The notes: generated from the letters alone by a model not told the origin. 58,853 bases of DNA from Myxococcota bacterium (GCA_030748735.1 JASMLK010000041.1:1-58853), one strand, 5' to 3'; positions 43,823 through 56,707 are shown, numbered from the stretch's first letter. Numbers and translations are program-made.

Positions 43823-44938
43823 ATGGCCAAGAAGGCACCCACGAAAGAGCGAGTTGAGCGGATCGACCGCAGCGATGGCAAGGGGAACGACGAGCGCGCA
43901 AAGGCGCTCGAAATGGCGGTCTCGTCGATCGAGAAGCAGTTCGGCAAGGGGTCGATCCTTTCGATGACCGACGATGCGGTCGATCACGGCATCCCCTACT
44001 TCTCGAGTGGTTCTCCGAGCATCGATATCGCGCTCGGGATCGGGGGCTTCCCCCGTGGCCGTGTGGTCGAGATCTACGGTCCGGAATCGAGCGGCAAGAC
44101 GACGCTCACCCTGCACGCGATTGCCGAAGTGCAGAAGACGGGCGGCATTGCGGCCTTCATCGACGCCGAGCACGCCCTCGACGTGAACTACGCCCGCCGC
44201 CTCGGCGTGCAGATCGAAGACCTGCTGGTTTCGCAGCCCGACACGGGTGAGCAGGCCCTCGAGATCGCAGACGTGCTGCTGCGATCGGGCGCGGTCGACA
44301 TCGTGGTCGTCGACTCGGTGGCGGCGCTGGTGCCCCGCGCCGAGATCGAAGGTGAGATGGGTGACCATCACGTGGGCCTGCAGGCCAGGCTCATGAGCCA
44401 GGCGTTGCGCAAGCTCACGTCCACCGTCGCGCGTTCGGGGGCGACGGTCATCTTCATCAACCAGATCCGCATGAAGATCGGCGTGATGTTCGGCAACCCC
44501 GAAACCACGACGGGCGGCAACGCGCTGAAGTTCTACTCGTCGGTTCGCGTGGATGTCCGGCGCATTGCGGCGTTGAAGGACGGCGATCAGGTGGTCGGCA
44601 ACCGCACCCGCGTGAAGGTCGTGAAGAACAAGGTTGCGCCGCCCTTCCGGCAGGCCGAGTTCGACATCATCTACAACGAGGGCATCTCGCGCGAAGGCGA
44701 CTTGATCGATCTCGGCGTCGAAGAGGGCATCGTCGAAAAGAGCGGTTCGTGGTTCTCCTACGACACGGAGCGCATCGGCCAGGGCCGCGAGAACGCGCGC
44801 CGCTTCTTGAAGGAAAACCCGGACGTCGCCCAGCGCATCGCCGAAGCGGTCTACGCCGCCAAGGGGCTGAAGCTCCCGGTACCGGTCGCTGGCCCGGTGG
44901 CTCCAGCGGCCGAAGAAGCTGCGGGTGACGACGAATAG
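43823..44938 (+). CDS. recA: Recombinase RecA
   Basis: A 371-aa recombinase for homologous repair and SOS signalling. Walker A is GPESSGKT (about residues 86-93), then [38 protein letters not shown] and the RecA signature [13 protein letters not shown]; loop L2 reads [21 protein letters not shown]. The C-terminus is acidic. ATG 43823 follows AAAGGAAG. I did not find a clear LexA box in the upstream gap. A strong terminator follows. Confidence 0.98.
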   Translation: MAKKAPTKERVERIDRSDGKGNDERAKALEMAVSSIEKQFGKGSILSMTDDAVDHGIPYFSSGSPSIDIALGIGGFPRGRVVEIYGPESSGKTTLTLHAIAEVQKTGGIAAFIDAEHALDVNYARRLGVQIEDLLVSQPDTGEQALEIADVLLRSGAVDIVVVDSVAALVPRAEIEGEMGDHHVGLQARLMSQALRKLTSTVARSGATVIFINQIRMKIGVMFGNPETTTGGNALKFYSSVRVDVRRIAALKDGDQVVGNRTRVKVVKNKVAPPFRQAEFDIIYNEGISREGDLIDLGVEEGIVEKSGSWFSYDTERIGQGRENARRFLKENPDVAQRIAEAVYAAKGLKLPVPVAGPVAPAAEEAAGDDE

Positions 44939-44969
44939 TCGCGACCCCGACAGCTTCGAACGAAACCTG

Positions 44970-45000
44970 AGGGGCCGGTCGCTTGCGACCGGCCCCTCTT
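44970..45000 (+). terminator. Terminator after recA
   Basis: A perfect 13-bp stem, AGGGGCCGGTCGC (44970-44982) with GCGACCGGCCCCT (44985-44997), begins 32 bp past the stop. The T-tract is short (CTTGCTT). Confidence 0.8.
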
Positions 45001-45340
45001 GCTTGTCCAGGCGCGGCCTCGTGCAACCAACCCCGCACCTGGACCGGGACCCTATAGAGGGGATGGGAGACGCAAGAGATCCGCTCGTTCGATACGGGGC
45101 CTGTGTCGCATGGTTGGCGCCCGTCCGACTGGGCCTGCAGAGAACTCGCCGGGCTGTTGCCGGTGGTCTGCTGCTTCGAGATTCGGCTGGGCCGAGCCCT
45201 CCGTCATGTCCGCGCGGCAGTGGCGCCAGCTCAAGCTCTTTCGCAGGCCGGTCGAAACACCCACAGGCCGGTTGTGAAAGTGCCCTCCCGACTTCGCGGG
45301 AGAGGGGTGTGACCGGGTTCTCCTAGGGGGTCGCTCCACC
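44998..45340. other. Intergenic region upstream of pilT
   Basis: No gene is seen. It contains a direct repeat CAGGCCGGT (45244, 45264) and a small hairpin CTCCCG-ACTTCG-CGGGAG (45285-45302) about 40 nt before the pilT start. Confidence 0.5.
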
Positions 45341-46528
45341 ATGGGCATGGAACTCAACGACATCCTGAAGGTCGCGATCAAGGGCGGGGCTTCGGACATC
45401 CATCTGAAGTCGGGGCTGCCGCCGATGTTCCGCGTCGATGGCGCCCTGGTGCCGCTCAAGAAAGGCGAGCGCATGATGCCCGACGAGCTGCAGAACATCG
45501 CGCACTCGATCATGAGTCCGATCCAGAAGCAGCGCTTCGAAGAGACCCGCGAGCAGGACCTCGCCTACGGAATCGCGGGCCTCGGCCGCTTCCGTGTGAA
45601 CGTGTTCCAGCAGCGCGGCACGATTGGCATCGTGTTTCGCGTAATCCCCTTCGGCGTGAAGACGGCCGAGCAGCTCCACCTGCCGCCCGTCATCAAGAAG
45701 ATCGCCCAGGAGCAGCGCGGCCTCGTGCTCGTGACGGGCACAACGGGTTCCGGTAAGTCGACCACCCTCGCTGCGATGATCGAGCAGATCAATTCCGAGC
45801 GCACCGCGCACATCATGACGATCGAAGACCCGATCGAATTCCTGATTCGCGATCGCCGCTCGATCGTCAACCAGCGCGAGATCGGTGTCGATACGCACAC
45901 CTTCTCGAACGCCCTGCGCGCGGCGCTGCGCCAGGACCCCGACGTCATTCTCGTGGGCGAGATGCGCGATTTCGAAACCATCGAAACCGCGCTCACCGCG
46001 GCCGAAACCGGTCACCTCGTGATGAGTACGCTCCATACCCTCGACGCGACGGAAACCATCAACCGCATCATCTCCGTCTTTCCGCCGTACCAGCAGAAGC
46101 AGGTGCGGATGCAGCTGGCCACGATCCTCAAGGCCGTGATCTCGCAGCGCCTCGTGCCGCGCGCCGACGGCAACGGCCGTGTGCCTGCGCTCGAGGTGCT
46201 GGTTTCGACCGCCTTCGTGCGAGAGTGCATCGGCGACAAGGACCGCACCAAGGAGATCCCCGAAGTGATCTCCAAGGGCTACACGTCCTACGGCATGCAG
46301 ACCTTCGACCAGTCCCTCATGCAACTCGTGAAGGACGATCTCGTCACCTACGACGAAGCCTTGAAGCACGTCTCGAACCCCGACGACTTCGCCCTTCGCT
46401 TCCGCGGCATCGCGAGCACGAGCGACGCCCAGTGGAGCGAGTTCGACGGCGACGAAGAAAAGCCGGAAAACGACGACATCGAAGAGGCCCTCGCGGGGGA
46501 CGACGGCTTCAATATCGACCGCTTTTGA
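45341..46528 (+). CDS. pilT: Type IV pilus retraction ATPase PilT/PilU
   Basis: A 395-aa hexameric secretion-superfamily ATPase that retracts type IV pili in twitching motility. Motifs: Walker A GTTGSGKS at 133-140, the Asp box (MTIEDPIEFL), Walker B (DPDVILVGEMRD), the His box (ETGHLVMSTLHT) and a C-terminal TKEIPEVISKG close to the PilT AIRNLIRE position. The 30-residue acidic tail is longer than usual and recalls PilU. Other pil genes are not adjacent. Confidence 0.93.
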   Translation: MGMELNDILKVAIKGGASDIHLKSGLPPMFRVDGALVPLKKGERMMPDELQNIAHSIMSPIQKQRFEETREQDLAYGIAGLGRFRVNVFQQRGTIGIVFRVIPFGVKTAEQLHLPPVIKKIAQEQRGLVLVTGTTGSGKSTTLAAMIEQINSERTAHIMTIEDPIEFLIRDRRSIVNQREIGVDTHTFSNALRAALRQDPDVILVGEMRDFETIETALTAAETGHLVMSTLHTLDATETINRIISVFPPYQQKQVRMQLATILKAVISQRLVPRADGNGRVPALEVLVSTAFVRECIGDKDRTKEIPEVISKGYTSYGMQTFDQSLMQLVKDDLVTYDEALKHVSNPDDFALRFRGIASTSDAQWSEFDGDEEKPENDDIEEALAGDDGFNIDRF

Positions 46529-46773
46529 GGTCCCTTGCGGCGGTGCTCCGCCCGGGCGCGACCTTTTCTGCGGGGGAACGCCCCGGTTTCGTCACCTGTT
46601 GCGCTGCAGGCGCTATCTACCTGTAGGTCTGCGTCGTTCCGTCGATGCGGTGGTGTGTCTGCCGCCGGGTTGGAGTGCTGATCGAGTAGGCTCGAAAGCA
46701 TGGGTTCGCAGCAGCGCGATCGGGGATTCCGCCCCGGTGGTGCCGCTGTGCGCCGTCGACGCAGAGCGCCCCG

Positions 46774-49700
46774 ATGAAGCAGGCTATTCGTCCTTTTCGA
46801 AACTTCACCCTCCTGTTGTGTCTGGCCGCACTCCTGCCCGGCGTCGCTACGGCCCAGACCGACTACGTCACCTTCGAAAGCGGTCACGTCCGCCCGCTGG
46901 CCTTGTCTCCCGACGGCAGCCAGCTCTTTGCGGTGAACACACCCGACAACACCCTCGAGATCTTCGACGTGTTGGTCGGGGGGCTCAGCTGGACGGCCTC
47001 GGTGCCGGTCGGGATGGAGCCGGTGGCGGTGGCCGCGCGGACGAACGACGAAGTCTGGGTGGTGAACCATCTCTCGGACAGCGTGAGCATCGTCGATCTG
47101 TCCGGCGCAGCGCCGGTCGTCGAGCGCACGCTGCTGGTTGGTGACGAACCGCGTGACATCGTCTTCGCCGCCGGGCGCGCGTTCATCTCGACGGCGCATC
47201 GCGGGCAGCACCGCACGCACTCCTCGATCTCTGGCGTCTTCGGCGGGGGCAACCCCGCGGACCCGCGCTTCACCACGGCGGGCATCGGGCGCGCCGACGT
47301 CTGGGTCTTCGACGCGACCTCGCTCGGAAGCACGATCGGCGGCACTCCCGACGACGTGCTCACCTTCTTCGCCGACACGCCGCGGGCACTCGCGACCGAC
47401 GGCACCACGGTCTACGTCGCCGCCTTCCATTCGGGCAACCAGACGACGGTCGTCAACGAGACCGTGGTTCCCGACGGCTTCGATTCCGCCGGTCCCTCAG
47501 GCGGTGCGCCGGGCGGCGTCCCCGGTCCCGCCGACAATGCGGCCGGCGATCCGGCTCCCGAAACCGGTCTCATCCTGAAGTGGGATGGATCGAATTGGCG
47601 AGACACCTTGAACCGCGATTGGAACGGCATCGTTTCCTGGCGCCTGCCCGACAACGACGTGTTCGCGTTCGATGCCGCGACGCTCAGCAGTGGCACCGTC
47701 TTCAGTTCGGTCGGCACGATCCTCTTCAACATGGCGATCAACCCAAACAGCGGGAAGATCTACGTCACCAATACCGAGAGCCCGAACGAAGTCCGCTTCG
47801 AAGGGCCCGGCGTGCACGGCGGAACGACGGTGCAGGGACGACTCTCCGAATCGCGGATCACGATCCTCGGCCCGCTGGGGTCGAAGGACGTGCAGCACCT
47901 CAACCAGCACATCGACTACAACGACCTTCACACCGACACCGGTGCGAATCACGCGGCCATCAACGCCCAGATCCCGCACAGCCTCGCGGCGCCGATGCTG
48001 CCTGCGATCCACAGCAGCGGCAGCCCGATCTACGTGCCGGCTTTCGGCTCGCAGAAGGTTGGTGTCTTTACGCAGAGCGAGCTCGAAGACCCGTCCTTCG
48101 AGGTGAACTTCGACCCGACCATCGAAAGCGCCGACTATCTCCCGACGACCGGCGGTGGTCCCAGTGGCGTGGCCCTCGACGAATCGAACAACCGCCTCTA
48201 CGTGATGACGCGCTTCAACAACGCGGTCGAGGTGTTCGACCTCGTCACGAGCACCAGCACCGCCGTCCACACGCTCCACAACCCCGAGCCGCAGAAAGTG
48301 ATCGACGGCAGGCCCTTCCTCTACAGCGCTCTCGACACCTCGGGCAACGGCGAAGCGTCGTGTTCGAGCTGCCACATCTTCGGTGACATGGACGGCCTTG
48401 CGTGGAACCTCGGCAACCCGGACGAGGTGGTCACGACCAACTCGCAGCCGATCGCCGATCCGCTTCTCCCGATCTCGACCACTTTCCATCCCATGAAGGG
48501 GCCGATGACGACCCAGACCCTGCGCGGCATGTCGACCCACGGCGCCATGCACTGGCGCGGCGATCGCGTCGATGGCTTCAACGGCCTCGATCCCTGCACC
48601 GAACCCGGCTACGCCGCCGCGAACAGCACCAACGCGCCTTGTGACGAAGACCGGGCTTTCCGCAACTTCATCGTGGCCTTCGAAGGGCTCGTGGGAATGG
48701 AGGGCACGATCACACCCGCGCAGATGCACGACTTCGCGGACTTCATCCTCGAGGTGCAGCTTCCGCCGAACCCGGTGCGCAACCTCGACAACTCGCTCAC
48801 CGCGAGCCAGCAGGATGGTGAAAACGTGTGGTTCTCGTGCGGTCCGGGGACTGTGGAATGTGCCCCCCTCGACGCGAACGCCACCGATACCGTCGAAGAC
48901 TGCGACGGTTGCCACAGCCTCGACCCGCTGAACGGCTTCTTTGGCACTGGTGGTGAGCAGACCTTCGAAGGTTCGACCCAGAACATGAAGGTGCCGCACA
49001 ACCGCAACATGGTTCAGAAGGTCGGCATGTTCGCCGTGTCGGGTAACCAGGTGCGTGGCACCGGGTTCTTGCACGACGGCTCGGTCGACACGTTGAAGAC
49101 CTTCGTGTCGGCTCCGCTATTCAGCCTGAGCAACGCCGAGGAAGACGACCTCGAAGACTTCATGCTCGCCTTCCCGACCGACCTTGCGCCCATCGTCGGG
49201 CAGCAGGTGACGATCAGCCCCGGCAACTTCAGCGTCATCGACGTGAACGACCGCATCTCGCTGATCGACACGCGGGCTGGCGTGGCCTTCGAATCGGAGA
49301 TCCTCGGCGGGCTGAGCCGCGAATGCGACGTGATCGTGAAGACGATGGACGGCGGGGTCGAAAAGGGCTGGGTGCGCTTGCTCAGTGGCGACTACCAGCC
49401 TGATGACAACGGCATGCCGATCACCGATGCGACCCTACGCGACATGGCCAACCCGCTGGGCGACGCGCTGACCCTCACCTACACCGCGGTGCCCCCCGGC
49501 TCGGGTGTGCGCATGGGGATCGATCGCGACAGCGATTCGCTGCCCAACGGCGTCGAGACCAACACCGGCGTCTTCGTCGACGCGGGGGACACGGGGACGA
49601 GTCCCTTCAACGCGGACACGGACGGCGACGGCTACGACGACGACGTGGAAGTCCTGTTCGGCTCCGATCCCAACGATTTCTTCGACACGCCTTCGGGTGT

Positions 49701-49797
49701 CGGAGCTCCGGCGTTGGGGCTGATGGCGACGATCACGTTGGTGGGCCTATTGGTCCTCGGTGGTGCGCTGACGCTGGGACGGCGCCCGGCGGCCTGA
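46774..49797 (+). CDS. Secreted beta-propeller / diheme cytochrome c protein with C-terminal anchor
   Basis: A 1007-aa exported protein. A signal peptide (FTLLLCLAALLPGVATAQ) is followed by YncE-like propeller blades (PLALSPDGSQLFAVNTPDN and NDEVWVVNHLSDSVSIVDL). Two heme-c motifs appear: CSSCH at 530-534 and CDGCH at 710-714. Between and after are HGAMHWRGDR and FLHDGSVDTLKTFV, as in MauG/cytochrome peroxidase relatives. About residue 916 on, Asp-rich calcium repeats (DRDSDSLPNG, DTDGDGYDDD) lead to a C-terminal hydrophobic helix and RRPAA, a possible sorting or anchor signal. It likely faces the periplasm or cell surface. Redox function is inferred; the substrate is unknown. Confidence 0.8.
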   Translation: MKQAIRPFRNFTLLLCLAALLPGVATAQTDYVTFESGHVRPLALSPDGSQLFAVNTPDNTLEIFDVLVGGLSWTASVPVGMEPVAVAARTNDEVWVVNHLSDSVSIVDLSGAAPVVERTLLVGDEPRDIVFAAGRAFISTAHRGQHRTHSSISGVFGGGNPADPRFTTAGIGRADVWVFDATSLGSTIGGTPDDVLTFFADTPRALATDGTTVYVAAFHSGNQTTVVNETVVPDGFDSAGPSGGAPGGVPGPADNAAGDPAPETGLILKWDGSNWRDTLNRDWNGIVSWRLPDNDVFAFDAATLSSGTVFSSVGTILFNMAINPNSGKIYVTNTESPNEVRFEGPGVHGGTTVQGRLSESRITILGPLGSKDVQHLNQHIDYNDLHTDTGANHAAINAQIPHSLAAPMLPAIHSSGSPIYVPAFGSQKVGVFTQSELEDPSFEVNFDPTIESADYLPTTGGGPSGVALDESNNRLYVMTRFNNAVEVFDLVTSTSTAVHTLHNPEPQKVIDGRPFLYSALDTSGNGEASCSSCHIFGDMDGLAWNLGNPDEVVTTNSQPIADPLLPISTTFHPMKGPMTTQTLRGMSTHGAMHWRGDRVDGFNGLDPCTEPGYAAANSTNAPCDEDRAFRNFIVAFEGLVGMEGTITPAQMHDFADFILEVQLPPNPVRNLDNSLTASQQDGENVWFSCGPGTVECAPLDANATDTVEDCDGCHSLDPLNGFFGTGGEQTFEGSTQNMKVPHNRNMVQKVGMFAVSGNQVRGTGFLHDGSVDTLKTFVSAPLFSLSNAEEDDLEDFMLAFPTDLAPIVGQQVTISPGNFSVIDVNDRISLIDTRAGVAFESEILGGLSRECDVIVKTMDGGVEKGWVRLLSGDYQPDDNGMPITDATLRDMANPLGDALTLTYTAVPPGSGVRMGIDRDSDSLPNGVETNTGVFVDAGDTGTSPFNADTDGDGYDDDVEVLFGSDPNDFFDTPSGVGAPALGLMATITLVGLLVLGGALTLGRRPAA

Positions 49798-49826
49798 TCG
49801 CGAAGCAGGCGAATCGAACTCGAACT

Positions 49827-50255
49827 TCAGCGCACTTCGAGTACGAAGCGGCGCATCGGGAGTGGTGCCCGTTCCGCAGTCTGGATCTCGACGAGGTACT
49901 GACCGGCGCGTAGCCAATGCAGATCGATACTGAATTCGATCTCGTTGTCCGGCCCCGCGCTGCGTCGCCCCGTCGTTTCGATCGAGCGCCCGTCCGTCGA
50001 CGCGATGCGGACGGGGCGAGGTGTTTCGCCGATCGCTTCGTCGGGCATGGGGACGATCAGCCGGAGCGACCCGCGTGATGGCAGCGCGTCTTCGTCGATC
50101 GTGAGACGGCCTTCGGGGGGAAAGCGCGCGCTCGTGATCCCGCCGTTTTCCGGCAGCCGCGGAGTCCAGAGCCAGAGCGCCGCGCAGAGTGCGAGAAGGC
50201 ACCCTCCGACGACGAGACCCGTCCAACGCGACCGTTCAGGTGAACTCTGCTCCAT
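49827..50255 (-). CDS. Small membrane-anchored hypothetical protein
   Basis: A 142-aa protein with one N-terminal transmembrane helix (GLVVGGCLLALCAALWLW) and a periplasmic beta-rich domain ending LRAGQYLVEIQTAERAPLPMRRFVLEV, which resembles an Ig-like or FixG-type sandwich. Convergent with the propeller/cytochrome gene (stops 29 bp apart) and divergent from alaS. No family recognised; third-position GC supports coding. Confidence 0.65.
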   Translation of the reverse strand: MEQSSPERSRWTGLVVGGCLLALCAALWLWTPRLPENGGITSARFPPEGRLTIDEDALPSRGSLRLIVPMPDEAIGETPRPVRIASTDGRSIETTGRRSAGPDNEIEFSIDLHWLRAGQYLVEIQTAERAPLPMRRFVLEVR

Positions 50256-50431
50256 CGCGGCAGGTTAGCCTTCCTGCAGGGTGGGCTGCCCGGCGTCGCG
50301 CAATCGGGCTCGACATCGTGAAGAAAGCCGTTTTCGCTATCCTGCGCCGGCTTTCGACCCCACTACGGGCGAAAGGACCTGCGAGCGAGCAGCAGAAGCG
50401 AGCAGCAGAAAGGACAGGGAAGAAACAAACG

Positions 50432-53071
<2,640 letters not shown>

Positions 53072-53075
53072 GACG

Positions 53076-55115
53076 GTGAACCCGCGCTACGTCGAAGACC
53101 CGTTCATCGGCCGACGCCGCGCGACGCGCGAAGTCCGTGTTGGCGACGTGGGGATCGGCGGCACTCATCCCTTGCGCGTCCAGTCGATGACGAACACCGA
53201 CACGCGTGACGTGCGCGCGACCGTCGACCAGATCGAGCAACTCGCCGACGTGGGCTGCGAGATCGTGCGGCTCACGGTGCCATCGATTCGCGACGCGGAA
53301 GTGCTTCCCGACATCCGCAGCGAACTCGCACGGCGCCTGGTGGGTGTGCCCCTCGTGGCCGACATCCACTTCACGCCGAACGCGGCGATGCTCGCAGCCG
53401 AACACGTCGAAAAGGTGCGCATCAATCCGGGCAACTACATCGACAAGAAGAAGTTCGAGGTGCGCGAGTTCAGCGACCTCGAATACGAAGCGGAAATCGC
53501 AAAGGTTGCCGAGCGCTTTCGCCCGCTGGTCCTGCGCTGCAAGGAACGCGGCGTGGCGATGCGCATCGGCACGAACCACGGCTCGCTTTCCGATCGCATC
53601 ATGAACCGCTTCGGCGATACACCGCTCGGCATGGTGGAGAGCGCGCTCGAGTTCCTCGACGTTTGCGAGGCCGAAAGCTACTACGACGTCGTCTTCAGCA
53701 TGAAGGCGTCGAATACCCAGGTGGCGATCCAGGCGTATCGACTGCTCGCGCAGCGGCTCGATGCGCGGTCGACGCCGCCCGGTGGCACGTATCCCTTCCA
53801 TGTGGGCATTACCGAAGCGGGCGATGCCGAAGACGGCCGCATCAAGAGCGCGATCGGCATCGGCGCCCTGCTCGAAGATGGTATCGGGGACACGATCCGC
53901 GTTTCGCTGACCGAGCATCCGGTGCGTGAAGTGCCTGTCGCCGAAGCGCTGGCGCAGCGCGCCATGTCGCGTTGGCGCGAGGATGAAGCACGCGCGCCCA
54001 TCGACCTCGGCGCTTCGTTCACGTCCGATCCCTACGACCATTTGCGCCGGCAGACGCGCGGCATCGACCTGGTGGGGTTGACGATCGGCGGGGACGCCCC
54101 TGTTCGCGTAGAACTCGACTTCGGCGTAGTCCGCGCAGCCGACGTCGCCGGGTTCGCCGAAGCGCGTGCCAAGGAACTTTCGAAGCTCGGTGATCTCGTG
54201 TGCGAGTCCGTTCGCATCGCACTCGACCCGGCCAGGGACGACGTCGTCGCGGCGACCGGAACGCTGCGCGCTTCGGGCCTCGACCAACCCGTGGCCGTGT
54301 CGCTCGCGGGCGTCGACATCGAGTCGATCGACACCCTGCCCGAAGTCGATGGGCTCGGTCGTTGGATCCTTCCCGTGGATTCGAAGACTTCCGACGCCGC
54401 ACTCGCTCACGCAGCGTCGCTGGCACGTAACGCCGGCAGCGCGCTCGAATGGTCGTTGCAGGCCGACCTCGACGCGCTCGCGTCACTCGTCGAGCGAACG
54501 CTCACCGCCTCGAAGAGCGCCGGCGCGCAAGACGTGCTCTTTTCCTGCGAAAGCGATCGCGCGAATCACGCCGCACGCATCCTCGCCGCGCAACTCACCG
54601 CGTCCGGCGCGCCCGCCACACCGATCGTGCTCCGCCACACCGCAGAGGGTTCCAGCGATCTCGATCGTCAGACCCTCGCAGCCGCCATCGACCTCGGTGC
54701 ACCGCTGTGCGACGGCATCGGCGACATCGTTTCCTTGACCGGCCTCGCCCCCGCCGGCCGCGCCGTCGACCTCGCCTACCGCGTGCTCCAGGGCGCGCGC
54801 CTGCGCACGACCCGGACGGAATTCATTTCGTGTCCGTCGTGTGGTCGCACGCTCTTCGACCTCGAAGAAGTCACCGCACGGATCAAGGCGCGCACCGAGC
54901 ACCTCAAGGGCGTGAAGATCGCCATCATGGGCTGCATCGTGAACGGCCCGGGCGAAATGGCCGACGCCGACTTCGGCTACGTGGGTTCCGGCCCTGGAAA
55001 AATCACCCTCTACGTCGGCAAGGACGTCGTGGTGCGGAGCATCGACGAGGCTCAGGCCACCGATCGCCTCGTCGAACTCATCCAGGACGCGGGCCGCTGG
55101 CTCGACCCGGCTTGA
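53076..55115 (+). CDS. ispG: 4-hydroxy-3-methylbut-2-enyl diphosphate synthase, long type
   Basis: A 679-aa iron-sulfur enzyme of the MEP isoprenoid pathway. The N-terminal TIM barrel has VQSMTNTDTRDV, ADIHFTPNAAML and RINPGNYIDKKKF. An insert domain of roughly 250 residues (about 310-560) separates it from the C-terminal part, which has the cluster cysteines in SCPSCGRTLFDLEEV and MGCIVNGPGEMADAD. Most bacterial IspG proteins are about 370-400 aa; this three-domain layout is the type known from plants, Chlamydiae and Bacteroidetes. Start is GTG 53076. It probably shares the alaS transcript. Confidence 0.94.
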   Translation: MNPRYVEDPFIGRRRATREVRVGDVGIGGTHPLRVQSMTNTDTRDVRATVDQIEQLADVGCEIVRLTVPSIRDAEVLPDIRSELARRLVGVPLVADIHFTPNAAMLAAEHVEKVRINPGNYIDKKKFEVREFSDLEYEAEIAKVAERFRPLVLRCKERGVAMRIGTNHGSLSDRIMNRFGDTPLGMVESALEFLDVCEAESYYDVVFSMKASNTQVAIQAYRLLAQRLDARSTPPGGTYPFHVGITEAGDAEDGRIKSAIGIGALLEDGIGDTIRVSLTEHPVREVPVAEALAQRAMSRWREDEARAPIDLGASFTSDPYDHLRRQTRGIDLVGLTIGGDAPVRVELDFGVVRAADVAGFAEARAKELSKLGDLVCESVRIALDPARDDVVAATGTLRASGLDQPVAVSLAGVDIESIDTLPEVDGLGRWILPVDSKTSDAALAHAASLARNAGSALEWSLQADLDALASLVERTLTASKSAGAQDVLFSCESDRANHAARILAAQLTASGAPATPIVLRHTAEGSSDLDRQTLAAAIDLGAPLCDGIGDIVSLTGLAPAGRAVDLAYRVLQGARLRTTRTEFISCPSCGRTLFDLEEVTARIKARTEHLKGVKIAIMGCIVNGPGEMADADFGYVGSGPGKITLYVGKDVVVRSIDEAQATDRLVELIQDAGRWLDPA

Positions 55116-55124
55116 TCACCACCA

Positions 55125-55658
55125 CTACTCGCGGAGCAGCGGCGCTGCGACGTCGGGAAGTTGTTCGAGTTCGTCGGGGTAGTTCGTGGCGACGTACTCC
55201 TGGAGCGAGGCCACCATCTCGACGCTGCGCGAGCGTTTGATCGAATCGTGATCTTCGCCGAGCACGAAGCTGGCGGCCATCACGATCACGGTCGCGACCA
55301 GCGCACCTTCGGCGACGCCAACCGCGCTCCCGCCGAGCCGGTCCGCCCAGCCGAGGCCCGCGTTTTGCGCGCCCTCCTTGAGGAAGCGGCCGAGGTACCC
55401 AACCAGGGCGACGGTTGCGAACAGGATCACCGCACCGGTCAAGAACGGAGCAGCCCCGGTACCGATCTCGCCTCCGGTGAGATCGGTCAGCGCCCGGGCG
55501 GCCGGCGGGTTGCCGTAGCGAAGGGCGATGCAGCTGAGCCCTACGGCCGCGATCGAGAAGCTCTCGCGGATCATTCCGATGAACGCACCACGCGCGAACG
55601 CGATGATCATGACCGCGAGCACGATGCCGTCGATCAATGTGATGCTGTCGTCGCTCAT
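55125..55658 (-). CDS. cvpA: CvpA family membrane protein
   Basis: A 177-aa inner-membrane protein of the colicin V production family, with about four hydrophobic segments (LIDGIVLAVMIIAFARGAFIG at the start, then AAPFLTGAVILFATVALVGYL) and the conserved LGWADRLGGSAVGVAEGALV. Its precise role is unclear in the family. The start overlaps the TPR gene's stop as ATGA. Convergent with ispG, 9 bp apart. Confidence 0.88.
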   Translation of the reverse strand: MSDDSITLIDGIVLAVMIIAFARGAFIGMIRESFSIAAVGLSCIALRYGNPPAARALTDLTGGEIGTGAAPFLTGAVILFATVALVGYLGRFLKEGAQNAGLGWADRLGGSAVGVAEGALVATVIVMAASFVLGEDHDSIKRSRSVEMVASLQEYVATNYPDELEQLPDVAAPLLRE

Positions 55659-56557
55659 TCGTTCGGCTCTTCTATCGGCAGCGCGGCTGCGCGGGGTGCG
55701 TTCTCGAAGGTTCGTTTCGATTCGACGAGGCGCAGGTACATGCGCGCGTCCTCACGCGAAGGGTCGTGTTGCAGGACGGCTTGCCAGCGTTCGAGCGCGT
55801 CGTCCGCGCGCCCCAACGTGTAGTAGGTGAGGCCGAGCTGGACGTGGGCATCGAGTAGCCCCGGGTTTCCCCGCAACACGCGCTTGAACTCGCGCAGCGC
55901 CTGGTCGGGCAGGCCGAGTTCGCGCAGCACGATGCCGAGGCGATGGCGAATGTCGTGGAATTCCGGGCAGCGCTCCAACGCCTTGCGATAGGCTTCGACG
56001 GCTTCGCGCAGTTCGCCGGCTTCGGCGTAGGCATCGCCGACCACGGCCTGCAGGTTGGCGAGCTTGCCGCGAGTGGTGGAGTCGAGGGTGCCGCCCGTGC
56101 CTCGCGCAAGCGCTGCAGCGCGCTCCGCCAGTTCGCGTGAGCGATCGAAGTCGCCCTGGCGCTCCACCACGCTCGCCATGGCGAGCAGGGCTTCGACGTA
56201 CGAGGGGTTCAGGTGGATCGCGCGCCCGAGGCTCTTGCTCGCGGCGTCGAGGTCGCCGCGGCGGTCGTAGAGCACACCGACCATGTAGCGCACGTCTGCG
56301 AAGTCGCCGCGCGTCTGCAGCAGTTCGTTCAAGGCTTCGAGTGCGGGTTCGACTTCGCCGCGTTCGAAGAGCATGCGGCCGTGTCCGTGGAGTTCGCGCT
56401 CGCGCGCGGTCATGCGGACCGAGCGCACGACGAGCGGGGTGCCGCCGGGCGCAGGCGCTCCTCCGGCTGCGCTGGCGTCACTCGTCTGTGGCGACTGCAA
56501 CGACGGCTGCCCCGGCGACGAGGCCGGACCCTCAGGGCGTTCGAAATCGGATGTCAC
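55655..56557 (-). CDS. Tetratricopeptide-repeat protein
   Basis: A 300-aa TPR protein without a signal peptide. After a Pro/Ala/Gly-rich 40-residue head come about six TPR motifs (VEPALEALNELLQTRGDFADVRYMVGVLYDRRGDLDAAS, PSYVEALLAMASVVERQGDFDRSRELAERA, FHDIRHRLGIVLRELGLPDQALREFKRVL). Likely a protein-interaction scaffold. It is coupled to cvpA and lies 150 bp after bamD on the same strand. Confidence 0.85.
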   Translation of the reverse strand: MTSDFERPEGPASSPGQPSLQSPQTSDASAAGGAPAPGGTPLVVRSVRMTARERELHGHGRMLFERGEVEPALEALNELLQTRGDFADVRYMVGVLYDRRGDLDAASKSLGRAIHLNPSYVEALLAMASVVERQGDFDRSRELAERAAALARGTGGTLDSTTRGKLANLQAVVGDAYAEAGELREAVEAYRKALERCPEFHDIRHRLGIVLRELGLPDQALREFKRVLRGNPGLLDAHVQLGLTYYTLGRADDALERWQAVLQHDPSREDARMYLRLVESKRTFENAPRAAALPIEEPNE

Positions 56558-56707
56558 GCCGTTGCCCTCCCTGGGGACCGACGAGACCAGCCCTCGCCCT
56601 CACGGCGTACGGCGAACCTGTCCGCACAACCCCCCAGCACGGGTACAAGCTTCGTCTCAACCGCGAGCGGATGCAAGAGCTGGCGCCGATTCCCGCGCAC
56701 GGCGCGT

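Noticed and set aside
49690-49797. PEP-CTERM sorting signal on the propeller protein
   Set aside because: There is a hydrophobic helix and a basic end but no PEP motif, so only a generic anchor/sorting tail is claimed.
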